A stretch of DNA of 23,788 nucleotides from a virus: IMG/VR virus record IMGVR_UViG_3300012936_000166, positions 1 through 23,788 of that record, one strand, 5' to 3'. The first letter of the stretch is position 1; the number at the start of each line of letters is the position of its first letter. The notes below the pieces were generated by a model. That model worked only from the letters and a program-made list of their open reading frames with translations. It was not told where the DNA came from and made no database searches. Shown piece after piece: positions 1 through 10,072 of this stretch. A program made the position numbers and the translations under genes.

Positions 1-3000
1 GCCGCTGAAATCTACCACTCTATTAAAAAATAGGTACGAATCGTCTGTCATACTTATTTCGTTTGTGTCTGTACCAATTTTGACTCTACCAGCAACTATT
101 CCGTTGGCCTCTAGATCTGAACCGCCAACTGATAATCTATCTGCTAAGAAAGTTGCAATTGCTTTTTGTGTTGGTACAATATTGTTACTGTCTGCACTAA
201 ATGTTGGATCTGTACTAAATTCGTTAATTACTGCACCCGAACCACCTAGTCTAACACCGCCTAGTGATAAAGAACTTAATCCATCTAAGTCAAAGAATTC
301 AGCACTAATCGTAACAATACCTGTGGCCTGTTGTACTGAGAACAATTCACCTGCTCTAAAGTTACCGTCTTGGTCTGTACTTACATAGAACACTCTACCA
401 CCATTAAGTTCTTCAACTTCGTTTTCAGGCGCCGCTACAAAATAATTTCCTGAAGCATAAATGTCAGGATAATTTGTTTCTACAAAATTTCCTGTGCCTA
501 TATCTAGGAAATCGTGTCCAGTAATTCTACATTGGCTATATCCGCTTCTTAGAGTTGCGGCTGTTCCGTGACGCATATTATTCTCATTACGAAGTCTTGG
601 ACTAATAGTAAATTTTACTTTTCTCGATCCTGTACCACTACCGTCGTCACCAAGATCAGTTATTTTTACTCCTGTATAAAGTTTTAAATCATTTGGATCT
701 TCTGTTTCTAAATCAGGTAATGTTGAAAATCTAATTTGCACTCCAGGCCCTGGTACTATTGCAACTCCATCTAAAACAACTTCGTTTGTTTCCGGAATAA
801 TATCAGCATATCCATCTCCACTAATAGTAATTGTTGAACTAGATGTTCTATAACCTGCGCCTCTATTAATGAAATCAGGTTGCGACAATACCCCATCGCC
901 ATAACGCATTTCTATTTCTAAAGGAACAGTAAATGTCGTATCTGTAATTGTTAATGCACAAGGATTAGATTCTGAATAACCACTACCTGGATCCCATATA
1001 ATAATTTTTCTAAACGAACCTTGGAATACGTCAGCTTTGAATTTAGCTTGTTTTCCTGTGGTCACTCTTGCAGTTGCATTAGATGTTGTTGAGTCTCCTA
1101 GAACAACAAATGTACCAACATTGCCCCAATTTCCTGCGGCAATTGTACTGTACAATCTAGCGTTGTTGTTAAGATTTCGTTCTGTCCAAATTAACCCGTC
1201 TTCGGTTGTAGCGCATCTATCTATTTCATCTTGAGAAGGTTGCGGAGCACCAGTTCCTGGAACTGATTGATCTCCTACTGCCATAAACACACCTTGCAAA
1301 TATTTGAAGTCTTTGACATGTAAATCTAATCCTCCTAATTGCGGTATGCTTGTACCTGTTTTAAATGTTGTACCTTTATCTAAGGAATATAATGTTGTGC
1401 CATCTGTTGTAACAGCAATAAATCTGTTGTCACCGTATGCAAATCCTGCAAAGTCATAATCACCTGCAGGTAAGCTGTTCAAATACAATATCCAGCTTGC
1501 ACCATCAGCAGTTCTCGCTGATTGATTTCCACTACCTGATATACAAACAAATCTTCCTTGTCCGTAGGTAATTTTTTGCCATTGAGCTGTAGTAGAGTCA
1601 TCGCTATCAGGTATAGTGCCAGCTGTCCAGTTCAACCCATCTGTACTGTACACAACATTATTGCTTCCTTCAGCTATCATAATAAATCTACCATTACCAT
1701 AAGCAATATCAACCCAGTTATCTGTTGTTGGAATACTTCTAGTAATCCAATTTTCTCCGTCATATGAAAAACTTACAGTGTTGTTATTATTTGATATCGC
1801 TACCCATGCATCTTCACCTGCTACAACTTTTCTAAAATCTCCTATGTAACTAAGGTTACTTTCTACCCATGTTATACCATCATCTGAATAGGCACTGAAA
1901 TTAGGATCTGCAATCGCCACCATGCGTTTACCTCTAGGTGTGCCTGCACTACTAAAAGTAAGAATAGCGTTTGTACTATCATCTGAAACTGTAAGCACAG
2001 TAATAGTCAAATCGTTAGCTGGTGATGTTCCTCCCAACAGTGTTCCTAAAACAGTAAATGTATCACCTACAGCATATCCAGCACCAGATACAGTTTTTGT
2101 AAGATTATAATTTTGTCCTTTTCTTTGAACATTGAATCTTGCAGGAATTGGATCGTCATCAAATGTGTCTCCAGTTCCGTTACCAATTGCAATATTAGTA
2201 TAATCTACAGTTTGATAACCCCAGTCTGCACCTCTCCATTCTCTACCCGCTGGAACGTCTCCATTTACAGCAACAAAACCTGGATGCGTTGATGCTATCC
2301 TCGGTTCTATTCTATAATTAGTTGTTGAATCAAAATCTGCCACTAAGTCTGTTCCAGCAATAATATGATCCCATCCTGCTGTATCATCTGATTCTTTAGC
2401 AACCGTAGTATCTCTAGTTACAATGTCAAAACCAGTAATGTAGGCATACTGTCCTGCACCTTTACCTGATGTGATAATAATACGCATTCCTTGAATGTCT
2501 GATAAGAATTGTGTAGGATCGTTTGCGTTTAATCTTATTGTGCTTGTTGCATCTACTGTAATTTGTGCTGAGTTTGCATTTACTTTAAACCCTGCGCCGC
2601 CTTCTGAACCAGAACCTTTTGTGTTTATTAGTCTAGGCTCGAATACTCCGCCATCTCTAAAATCTGTGTATTCAATATCTGCATCGTCACCAGCCCCTGT
2701 AATTACAGCATCAGCTGACGTATATTTTTCTCCGCAATTTTCATATTGGAATAAAAATAGTTCGTCTGATGTTCCGCCTGCAAATGCACTGTCTACTAAT
2801 GCTTCATTTTCTCTGTTGTTAACTGTTACAGCATCTGGAGTTTCTAAAGGATCGTTTCCGTCTGATACAGATCCAAAACTTCCGTAAGAGTTGTTACCGT
2901 TTGTAGCACGTATAATTCCGCCGGCTTCTGCTAGATATCCAACTGCACAATAATATGTAAACACTGACACAAGCTCAGCCCTAGCATTGTTCAAAATGTG

Positions 3001-5478
3001 TGCGCCAATACCGTCACTTAATACTTGTGTAAAATCATTTGATGTCATTGACTTATTACCGCCATTGTGAAGAGCACCGTTTACAACTTTTCCGTAACAG
3101 CGTTCACCTATGTTAGTAACACCTTGGATGTACGGAGATCTTTTCATTATCCACATACGATCATCATTCGGTCCCCAACCTGGATCTAGACTAACACAAG
3201 CACCACCTGTAGGACGTTGATAAATGTCATAAACGCCTGGCGGATTTAGTGTGCCTGACAATCCTTCAATCGTACAATTTCTTAAACCAGTGGTATCTCT
3301 GCAATAGAACATATCGGTAGTTGTAGATCCTGAAACTGCTCTAGCATATCTATCCGCGGCTTTTAATGTGCCGTAGTTTCCAGGATATTCTAAATCTCTT
3401 ATCATTGCACGAATGAAACTTTGTATATCATTTCTAATACGCACTAAGTCTCCTGTAAAACTTGGAAACACATTAGTAATATAAGCAAAACAATCTTGTA
3501 CAATAAATTCTTTGTTTTGATTTATTATTGCCGCCGCATTTGTTAGACCAGTATCTGTGGTTTTTGTATTTGTTCCTGTCATTGTTGGATTTGTGTCGCC
3601 ACTTTGTGATATGAATAAAACCCTATCTTTATATGTTTGAAACTGAGTTGACATTAAAACAAAAGCATCGTTTGATCCTGAAGGCAATGTGCGTTTTTGT
3701 TCTACTGTATTGCCTGCTGAAACAACTACAGGTAAATTCTGCACTAGATTTTGAGAAAGCGTTATAAATCTTTGTAATATACTAGTATGGAAAGTATAAT
3801 CGTCTTGATATTCTGGTTTAGGACCTGTTGCGGTAATTGTAGTTGCTCTAAGTTCATCGCCCATTACAACACATCCTGCTGGAATACTAATTGGTCCAAT
3901 TTCTTCAAAATTACCTGCGGCCACTGCAACTTTAGTTGGTACAAGTGGATCAAAGTTATCCTCTATCCATTCACAAGCATGTCTAATTGTTCTAAATGGA
4001 TTTTCCCATTCTCTACCAAAACCTTCTTCATCTTTACCATTTGTTGCAACATACACAATTTGACTTTCATAGTCTCTGTTGCGCCAAAATATTTCTTGAT
4101 CTGCTGTTATGCTTAGTATTTGATTTTGCTCACCAATTCCTAATCTTCCGTCACCTAATGAACTATCATCTTCATAATTATCAAATCTAAAATAATCATA
4201 TGTAAGAAGATCACCTTTAGTTGTCAATGCCGCAGGACGTCCTGCCTGAACATTAAGATCCCAGTAGTTGTACAAATCAACTGCTAAATCTCCTGGTGCA
4301 GTAGGATAAGAACTAGTATGTTCAAAATTACAAGTATAAGAACTTCCTAAATGATAAACTACATCGCCTCTGCTATAAAGAATACCTGTTGACCATTGAC
4401 CAATCCATCTTTGCCCTTTTGCTAATAAATTCCATACTTCTGGATCTATATCAGTTGCCGAACTATCGTCACCGTCTTGTAAATTAATATCTCTTACAGC
4501 TTCATATAAAAATCCGCCTCTTTGTACAACATCACCTGTTTGATATCTTCCTGATAAACTCCAGTCTCCTACAAAGTCATTTGTTTTTGCAAGTATTTGC
4601 CAATTTCTTGTAGAATCTCCGCCCATTCCTTCTTTGATTACATTTCCGTTTGCATCTATTGTAGACACAAACCCTGGTTGGCTATCTAGATTTGTAGCTA
4701 AAGCACTATATATAAATCCACCATATCTTACAATATCACCTATAGAATAAACAGTGCTTGGATCCCAAGTATTTTTAAAACTTGTACCTGTAAATCTTAT
4801 GCTAAAATCTGTTGTAGATATTTGTGAACCAGCTGAAGTATGACTTGTAATACATTCATATATAGCTCCACCAAAACTTACAAGATCATTTTTCCTATAA
4901 ACAGTTAATGTTGCCCAGGCACCTTTCCATTCTATACCAGGATGAAATAAGTCCCAACAATTATCCGAAGGGCTAGTAAAAATATTGTCTTCTAATTTAG
5001 ATCCGGCACTGTGCGCTTTTACACAACGATAGACATTACCGCTATATTTTACAAGTGCGCCTTCACCGTAATCTAATCCACTTACCCAATCTCCTACAAA
5101 GTCTATACCATCAACAAAATCTTGCCAATAGTTGCTTTGCTCTCCAAAACTTGTTGCAGTGTGTGGAATGGTACACAAGTGTAATGTACCTTGATAAAAT
5201 ACTAATTCGCCTGGCGCATAATCTTCTCCTGGTGTGTATGCTCCGCTAAAAGTTTTACCACTAACCATTACAATCCAATATGGATCTGGTTGCGGAGGAT
5301 TTGATCCAGGCAGAATTCTAGCGGCTTCATTTGCAAAGTTAGACGAACTTGTGTGGGCAGTTACACAAACATAACTTTTACCACCGTTATAAACAATATC
5401 ATCTTTTTTGTATACGGTGCTTTCTTCCCATTGGCCTTTCCAATTGTACTTAAACCTATCTAATCTAAATTCCGCCAT
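1..5478 (-). CDS. Giant modular adhesin/tail fibre, at least 1826 aa (3' end outside window)
   Basis: The frame starts at ATG 5478 (MAEFRLDRFKYNWKGQWEES) after AGGATACTAAA and is open without a stop to base 1; I checked about the downstream two-thirds triplet by triplet and the rest through its translation. Residues 6-388 hold seven repeats of a Y..GD.V.Y.G..Y.C...H.S type, like CBM5/12 chitin-binding-type modules. A TKGDLLTYD...GRLGIGEQNQIL module lies at 420-456. A pectate-lyase-like beta-helix spans about 474-870 (IVYVATNGKDEEG, KRSPYIQG, ATNGNNSYGSFGSVSDG). A GAGQYAYITGFD segment is near 1000, and six to seven S.DG..W blades lie at 1166-1440. GAGY modules follow, then STDQDGNFRAGELFSVQQAT near 1700. 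The inferred role is a surface-polysaccharide-binding virion fibre. Confidence 0.93.
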   Translation of the reverse strand, partial: MAEFRLDRFKYNWKGQWEESTVYKKDDIVYNGGKSYVCVTAHTSSSNFANEAARILPGSNPPQPDPYWIVMVSGKTFSGAYTPGEDYAPGELVFYQGTLHLCTIPHTATSFGEQSNYWQDFVDGIDFVGDWVSGLDYGEGALVKYSGNVYRCVKAHSAGSKLEDNIFTSPSDNCWDLFHPGIEWKGAWATLTVYRKNDLVSFGGAIYECITSHTSAGSQISTTDFSIRFTGTSFKNTWDPSTVYSIGDIVRYGGFIYSALATNLDSQPGFVSTIDANGNVIKEGMGGDSTRNWQILAKTNDFVGDWSLSGRYQTGDVVQRGGFLYEAVRDINLQDGDDSSATDIDPEVWNLLAKGQRWIGQWSTGILYSRGDVVYHLGSSYTCNFEHTSSYPTAPGDLAVDLYNYWDLNVQAGRPAALTTKGDLLTYDYFRFDNYEDDSSLGDGRLGIGEQNQILSITADQEIFWRNRDYESQIVYVATNGKDEEGFGREWENPFRTIRHACEWIEDNFDPLVPTKVAVAAGNFEEIGPISIPAGCVVMGDELRATTITATGPKPEYQDDYTFHTSILQRFITLSQNLVQNLPVVVSAGNTVEQKRTLPSGSNDAFVLMSTQFQTYKDRVLFISQSGDTNPTMTGTNTKTTDTGLTNAAAIINQNKEFIVQDCFAYITNVFPSFTGDLVRIRNDIQSFIRAMIRDLEYPGNYGTLKAADRYARAVSGSTTTDMFYCRDTTGLRNCTIEGLSGTLNPPGVYDIYQRPTGGACVSLDPGWGPNDDRMWIMKRSPYIQGVTNIGERCYGKVVNGALHNGGNKSMTSNDFTQVLSDGIGAHILNNARAELVSVFTYYCAVGYLAEAGGIIRATNGNNSYGSFGSVSDGNDPLETPDAVTVNNRENEALVDSAFAGGTSDELFLFQYENCGEKYTSADAVITGAGDDADIEYTDFRDGGVFEPRLINTKGSGSEGGAGFKVNANSAQITVDATSTIRLNANDPTQFLSDIQGMRIIITSGKGAGQYAYITGFDIVTRDTTVAKESDDTAGWDHIIAGTDLVADFDSTTNYRIEPRIASTHPGFVAVNGDVPAGREWRGADWGYQTVDYTNIAIGNGTGDTFDDDPIPARFNVQRKGQNYNLTKTVSGAGYAVGDTFTVLGTLLGGTSPANDLTITVLTVSDDSTNAILTFSSAGTPRGKRMVAIADPNFSAYSDDGITWVESNLSYIGDFRKVVAGEDAWVAISNNNNTVSFSYDGENWITRSIPTTDNWVDIAYGNGRFIMIAEGSNNVVYSTDGLNWTAGTIPDSDDSTTAQWQKITYGQGRFVCISGSGNQSARTADGASWILYLNSLPAGDYDFAGFAYGDNRFIAVTTDGTTLYSLDKGTTFKTGTSIPQLGGLDLHVKDFKYLQGVFMAVGDQSVPGTGAPQPSQDEIDRCATTEDGLIWTERNLNNNARLYSTIAAGNWGNVGTFVVLGDSTTSNATARVTTGKQAKFKADVFQGSFRKIIIWDPGSGYSESNPCALTITDTTFTVPLEIEMRYGDGVLSQPDFINRGAGYRTSSSTITISGDGYADIIPETNEVVLDGVAIVPGPGVQIRFSTLPDLETEDPNDLKLYTGVKITDLGDDGSGTGSRKVKFTISPRLRNENNMRHGTAATLRSGYSQCRITGHDFLDIGTGNFVETNYPDIYASGNYFVAAPENEVEELNGGRVFYVSTDQDGNFRAGELFSVQQATGIVTISAEFFDLDGLSSLSLGGVRLGGSGAVINEFSTDPTFSADSNNIVPTQKAIATFLADRLSVGGSDLEANGIVAGRVKIGTDTNEISMTDDSYLFFNRVVDFSG
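1159..1983 (-). repeat. Beta-propeller-like repeats in the giant adhesin
   Basis: Six or seven units carry a strand such as GRFIMIAEG or NRFIAVTTDG, then an S.DG..W turn, as in AYSDDGITWVE, SFSYDGENWIT, VYSTDGLNWTA, ARTADGASWIL and TTEDGLIWTE. The turn resembles the Asp-box turn of sialidase-type propellers. It is unrelated in motif to the DGTKMF propeller of the 1389-aa fibre. Confidence 0.75.
4315..5463 (-). repeat. Seven carbohydrate-binding-like repeats at the adhesin N-terminus
   Basis: Repeat cores are VYKKDDIVYNGGKSYVCVTA, DYAPGELVFYQGTLHLCTIP, DYGEGALVKYSGNVYRCVKA, VYRKNDLVSFGGAIYECITS, VYSIGDIVRYGGFIYSALAT, RYQTGDVVQRGGFLYEAVRD and LYSRGDVVYHLGSSYTCNFE. Each is preceded by a G(D/Q/A)W-type aromatic. 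The pattern matches the small CBM5/12 fold. Five of the seven keep the Cys, and most also keep the following His. Confidence 0.8.
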
Positions 5479-5479
5479 T

Positions 5480-5917
5480 TTAGTATCCTATCGTTTCTGA
5501 ACTGTATTTGGTCAATACTTGGTTGTCAACACCTGAACCGTAACCAGGTGTGCTTACTTTATCTGGATATTCGTACGCTTCGGATATTCGTTGTACAAAA
5601 AATCCTGTTTCTTCTTCAATATAATATAACAAACTTCTGTTTTCCCATTTAAACTGTTGATATCTCAAGTTAGGATAAATTTGTTCATGATCAACATCAA
5701 TACCATCTAAGAAGTCAATACCTTCTTCAAAGTCTGGATAGTTTTCAGATGCAATACCAAGGTCGTTTACAATCACTACGTTTTGATTTCCGCCTCTAAG
5801 TTGATCTAACACAACCAAAAACAATTCACCGTCTTCATTTCTACGCAATCCATAAAAATATCTTTTGATAAAACCTGCGGCTACCTCAGCTGGTGTAGTA
5901 CCTATGTAATAACTCAT
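5480..5917 (-). CDS. Virion-type protein, YIGTTPAEVAAGF family (145 aa)
   Basis: The N-terminus MSYYIGTTPAEVAAGFIKRY has a form I associate with short proteins in fibre clusters of marine T4-like phages; this is from memory and not checked. The middle has strands around ELFLVVLDQLRGGNQNVVIV and an acidic aromatic stretch (NYPDFEEGIDFLDGIDVDHE). A tyrosine-rich region with RYQQFKWENRSLLYYIEEE follows, and the C-terminus looks flexible. It is translationally coupled to the 109-aa gene by TAATG, and its stop lies one base before the giant adhesin start. It is probably a structural partner of the adhesin. Its function is not known. Confidence 0.75.
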   Translation of the reverse strand: MSYYIGTTPAEVAAGFIKRYFYGLRRNEDGELFLVVLDQLRGGNQNVVIVNDLGIASENYPDFEEGIDFLDGIDVDHEQIYPNLRYQQFKWENRSLLYYIEEETGFFVQRISEAYEYPDKVSTPGYGSGVDNQVLTKYSSETIGY

Positions 5918-6246
5918 TATACAATCTCCACGTAACTTATTATGACGTCAACAGCATCATTCAAGCTACAACTTACCCACATTTGATTACTGGGTGCTAA
6001 TATTAATTTTTCACCTGTTGATACAGCTCTTAAACTTGTGCCTGAAGGTAAAACAGAATCTTTCAAATAATAACCTCTAACACTGTCGTCACTTTGTATT
6101 TCTACATCACAGTATACAAACTTATCTGTCAGGTTTGTAAAACTAATACCTAGCACTGTTGCTCTCTGAGATGCTGTAGTTTCCAATACTTTGACTGGAA
6201 CTACGCCTACGTTTTTGACTACTGTGTTTCTAAAAAATGTTGCCAT
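5917..6246 (-). CDS. Small beta-sandwich virion protein (109 aa)
   Basis: The protein is all-beta by appearance: NTVVKNVGVVPVKVLET, ATVLGISFTNLTDKFVYCDV, SVLPSGTSLRAVSTGEKLIL and a closing VDVIISYVEIV. Its strand order and LPSGxxL turn match the 114-aa protein at 14953-15297, so the two are likely paralogs, each placed next to large fibre genes. AAGGA precedes the ATG, 10 bases after the 1271-aa fibre stop. Its stop overlaps the next start (TAATG). It may cap, join or decorate the adjacent fibres; this is inferred from gene order. Confidence 0.8.
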   Translation of the reverse strand: MATFFRNTVVKNVGVVPVKVLETTASQRATVLGISFTNLTDKFVYCDVEIQSDDSVRGYYLKDSVLPSGTSLRAVSTGEKLILAPSNQMWVSCSLNDAVDVIISYVEIV

Positions 6247-6256
6247 CTATTTTTCC

Positions 6257-9200
6257 TTATCCAAACATAAGAGCTTGTAAAATTCCTATATCCTCTGCTT
6301 CTTGTTGGTTTACACCTGCCGCAGTACCTGCAACACCTGTAAATTGTACCCCATCATATATTTCTACTCTGGAGTCAAAAGTATTATATCTCATCATTCC
6401 TATTTCTGGTGTTGCTGGTCTTCCGCTTCCGTCACCTTTTGGAATAACAAGACCATATGTACCATCAAACTTCCAATACGCATCTGCACCTGTTTTTTCA
6501 AACAATGTCACGGCATCTGCTACTGTGTTAGTAATTGTGTTATCTTTGAAAGCAAAGTTATCAATTATAACACTACCAGTACCGTTTGCTGTAAACTGTA
6601 GATCAGCATTAGTTGTTACTGTACTTATCACATTTCCGTCAATCTGTATATCATCTACGGTTACTCTTGGGGCGTTCAATCTAGTAGAATTTACATCAAC
6701 AATAGTGTTGTTGTTTACTACAAATCTAATGACATCATCGTTACCGCCCTCAGTATTTTCTGCTGTGACTTTAGTGTTTGCATCTAAATCTTCAACACCT
6801 TTGATATTAATCCAATTTGCGCCGTTGTAGCCTTCAAATCTGTTTAGTTCACTGTTGTATCTCAGTTGTCCTGCTACTGCTGTTGGTCTTTGCGCTGTGG
6901 TACCTGATGGCAATTTTATAGCACCAGTTGAAGCAAAAATTAAATTTTCACTGCCGGGAGAAAATGTCATATCTCCTGTTGTGCTTATATCGTTTACTTG
7001 GAACGTAAATCCTTCTGCTTGTACTGCTCCTGTCCCTGCGGCTCTAAGTTCTAGATCGCTGTTACTATTAGTGGTTGTTATAAAATTATCATCTATTAGA
7101 ATATCACCAGTGCTAAAACTATTTGCAGTGATATCTCCAGTACTGTTAACATCACTCACTGTAAATGTTCCAGCGACTGTCAAATTACCAGTAACCTGTA
7201 CATCATTGTTTGGAACAATAATTTTACCTGTTCCGTTTGCTCTTAATTCTAAATTAGCATTAGAAGTTGTTGTTGTAATAAAGTTGTCATCTACTAGTAT
7301 TTCTTCAAATTGAGCTGAGCCACTGATGTCTAAATTTTGTGTAGCAGTTAAGTTTCCTGTGATTACAGTGTCACCTGTTTGATTGTAATCACCTACATGT
7401 GTAATTGTTCCTGTTATTCCTGTATCTGCAAGTGTTGTTGTTCCGTCAACTTGTAGATTGTTTGTAACTTCAAGATTATTGTTAGGAATCAAAATTTTAC
7501 CTGTTCCGTTTGCACGTAACTCAAGATCACTGTTTGAAACAGTTGTTGTAATATAATTTGTGTTGATTTCTATATCATCAACTGCAATTTCACTTACCCA
7601 CAGTTTGCTCCAAATGTTTGTGCTTGTTCCTAAACTATAAGTGTCTGTTGTGTCTGGTACTAGATTACTTGCTATACCGGCTACAATAGTAATGTTGTCA
7701 GTAGCTTCATCACCTATTGTAATATTACCGCCAATTGTTACATCACCGCTAACATCTAAATTTCCTGTAATGTCAACGTTATCTAGTAGATTAATTACAC
7801 CGCTTGCTGAGTCTACATTAATAGCACCAGCCGTGCTTGATATTGTATTTCCAGAAAGTCTTAGGTTTCCTGTGTCAATTCTTTCACCATTAATAAATGT
7901 GTTTTGCCCGTTGGTAGTAAATGTTGCACCGTTTGTAAGATTGATATTTAAATCACTTGCAACAAAGTTTACAGTACCATCTGCTTGATTAACACGGAAT
8001 AAATCACCAACTCTAAAATCACCTTTGTGATCGACTGAATTATATCTAATCTTAGCGTCATTTAATTCTATAACTTCGTCAGCCTGATCAACAGTCCCCG
8101 GATCGTTTGTAACTTCTTTGCCGTTGCCTATGTATGCTAGATTTTGTCCAATAGCGTATACAATTACACCAGCACCGTCACCTACCAGTCCTTGGTTGCC
8201 GTACACACTAGCAGAACCAATCATTCTTATTTCTGCACCAAAGTCCTGTAGATCTACGTTTTCAATAGTAGTTGCTGTCCTAGTTGCACCTATCTGTATT
8301 GAAGCTGGTGTAGTATCAAATCCTACAAATTCGGTATGTCTGCCATCAAAAACAAGAATGTCACTATTTTCACCTTCTACAGCAATCATTTGTTTTGTAA
8401 TGACAGTACTACTGTCTGTAGAAGTAAATGTAACAGTTTGTGGAGCTCCAACTGTAATTGGTCCGTTAGTAATTCCACTTACTCTTACTCTTGTTTTGCC
8501 GTCACCTTTAATGCCGTCATTGCTGTCAAAAGCATATACAGATCTATTTGCAAAATATGTAAACGAATTAAGCCATTCAATCCTAGCACCGTTGGTTGCT
8601 GTTAAACCATCAACACCTGGCGTAATAAATGTTGCTGAATGGAAAAGCATACTTGCTTCTTTGGAATTTGCTGTAGCATATGCACCATCTACATAAGGAC
8701 CTTTACCAGCATCACCGGCATTGAATCCTCTAGGATCTTCTGCTGTTGTTGTGCTACCTTGTGTGATGACTGTAACATTTTTAATGTATGGTGAGCGTGT
8801 TGTAACTTCAAAGTCTGTAGCAAAACGGAATGAATATCCATTGTCTGGAAATGTTCTGTTGCCGCCGTTACAACTAAAAACTAATCCTGATAAAAATACA
8901 TCTACACCTGTGCCTGCATCTACACTTGTACCGCTATGGAAAACTGTTAATACGCCTGTGCTTTCAACGTAGTTAGCTCCTGTAACATTATAAGTATTGC
9001 CTCCAAATGTAATTGTTCCTCCACTTACATAAGTGTGAGCATCAGTTGTTGTTCCTACATTTACAATAACGCCGCCATTTATAGAACTTGTTGTATTGAA
9101 GAAGTTACCACCACTGTAAAAACCTGTTAGTGTTAGATCTTCAACTGTTGTTTCGCCATTTAGTAACACAGCATCATTGTAACGTGTTGCTGTTGTAGGT

Positions 9201-10072
9201 TGTATTGTAACAGTCCTTATACCTTGACCTTTGAGTGTTACACCTACTGGTATTGTTAAAGGAAATGCTTCTGTGTATACACCTGGAAATACCATTACTG
9301 TATCGCCCGATGTTGCTAAACTTAAACCTTGTGTGATTGATGCTACTGGATCTTGTGGGTGCGTTCCTGTATGGGTATCATCTCCGTTTTCTGCAACATA
9401 AATTATATTGCCTGCTCGCAATGTAAGATCAACTCCTCCTACAGTCAAATTTGGTGTGTTAATAGTTGTTGCTCTTACATCATTAATATAACCTGTTGCC
9501 CAATTTTTTGTTGCGCTTCCTAAATTGTACGTGTTATTTTGATCTGGTATAATATCACTTGCAAGATCAGCATTGATCACAATGTTATCAGTATCAGCAT
9601 CACCTAATGTAATGTCGCCGTCTGCTGTTATATTTCCTGTTGCGTGTATATTACCTGTGACATTCATGTCAGAATGTACATCAACAGTACCAGTTCCGTT
9701 AGGACGAAGTTCTAAATTAGCATTACTGTCATTTGTGCTAATGACATTGCCTTCTATATCAATTGAATCTATTCTTGCCTTGTTTTGATATACAACATTG
9801 TCAAGTGTACCTAAGTTAAGAGTACCTGAAGTAGAACTAATAGTATTACCTGTTATGTCAATGCTATTGATTTGAACATTATTATCTACTATAAGATTAG
9901 TTGTTCTGATTGTGCCGTTAACATCTAGTTCATATTGAGGGGTTGTGGTTTTTATACCGACACGCTGGTTATTAACATCTAAATATAGCAGGTCTGTCTC
10001 AAATGCCAGATCTATGCCGTTACGCAATAGATTAGACTTTAAGAGCGGACCGGATATGCGACCTACAGCCAT
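6257..10072 (-). CDS. Large tail fibre/adhesin with beta-helix (1271 aa), paralog of the 1389-aa fibre
   Basis: It has the same MAVGRISGPLLKSNLLRNGI start as the 1389-aa protein, then a VGIKTTTPQYELDVNGTIRT segment typical of fibre N-terminal repeats. A pectate-lyase-like beta-helix (about 224-660) includes NIIYVAENGDDTHTG, FPGVYTEAFPLTIPVGVTLK, RSPYIKNVTVITQG and NSFTYFANRSVYA. It carries two extra segments against the paralog: about 100 residues after GFYSGGNFFNTT, and a stretch with GAPQTVTFTSTDSSTVIT. VDHKGDFRVGDLFRVN follows near 680. Several SNxxLELRANGTGK modules then lead to LPSGTTAQRPTAVAGQLRYN and a C-terminal IPKGDGSGRPATPEIGMMRY module. There is no propeller. GAGGAG precedes the ATG. 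The inferred role is a host-binding fibre. Confidence 0.9.
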   Translation of the reverse strand: MAVGRISGPLLKSNLLRNGIDLAFETDLLYLDVNNQRVGIKTTTPQYELDVNGTIRTTNLIVDNNVQINSIDITGNTISSTSGTLNLGTLDNVVYQNKARIDSIDIEGNVISTNDSNANLELRPNGTGTVDVHSDMNVTGNIHATGNITADGDITLGDADTDNIVINADLASDIIPDQNNTYNLGSATKNWATGYINDVRATTINTPNLTVGGVDLTLRAGNIIYVAENGDDTHTGTHPQDPVASITQGLSLATSGDTVMVFPGVYTEAFPLTIPVGVTLKGQGIRTVTIQPTTATRYNDAVLLNGETTVEDLTLTGFYSGGNFFNTTSSINGGVIVNVGTTTDAHTYVSGGTITFGGNTYNVTGANYVESTGVLTVFHSGTSVDAGTGVDVFLSGLVFSCNGGNRTFPDNGYSFRFATDFEVTTRSPYIKNVTVITQGSTTTAEDPRGFNAGDAGKGPYVDGAYATANSKEASMLFHSATFITPGVDGLTATNGARIEWLNSFTYFANRSVYAFDSNDGIKGDGKTRVRVSGITNGPITVGAPQTVTFTSTDSSTVITKQMIAVEGENSDILVFDGRHTEFVGFDTTPASIQIGATRTATTIENVDLQDFGAEIRMIGSASVYGNQGLVGDGAGVIVYAIGQNLAYIGNGKEVTNDPGTVDQADEVIELNDAKIRYNSVDHKGDFRVGDLFRVNQADGTVNFVASDLNINLTNGATFTTNGQNTFINGERIDTGNLRLSGNTISSTAGAINVDSASGVINLLDNVDITGNLDVSGDVTIGGNITIGDEATDNITIVAGIASNLVPDTTDTYSLGTSTNIWSKLWVSEIAVDDIEINTNYITTTVSNSDLELRANGTGKILIPNNNLEVTNNLQVDGTTTLADTGITGTITHVGDYNQTGDTVITGNLTATQNLDISGSAQFEEILVDDNFITTTTSNANLELRANGTGKIIVPNNDVQVTGNLTVAGTFTVSDVNSTGDITANSFSTGDILIDDNFITTTNSNSDLELRAAGTGAVQAEGFTFQVNDISTTGDMTFSPGSENLIFASTGAIKLPSGTTAQRPTAVAGQLRYNSELNRFEGYNGANWINIKGVEDLDANTKVTAENTEGGNDDVIRFVVNNNTIVDVNSTRLNAPRVTVDDIQIDGNVISTVTTNADLQFTANGTGSVIIDNFAFKDNTITNTVADAVTLFEKTGADAYWKFDGTYGLVIPKGDGSGRPATPEIGMMRYNTFDSRVEIYDGVQFTGVAGTAAGVNQQEAEDIGILQALMFG

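Noticed and set aside
3787-5249. Plus-strand frames opposite the giant adhesin.
   Set aside because: They are antisense shadows. The minus frame is open for all of 1-5478 with recognisable repeats.
6237-9788. Several plus-strand open frames of 70-200 codons opposite the 1271-aa fibre.
   Set aside because: They are antisense shadows of a strongly supported coding frame. Their Ser/Val/Pro/Leu-rich composition is the complement of Thr/Asn/Gly/Asp codons, and they lack ribosome binding sites.
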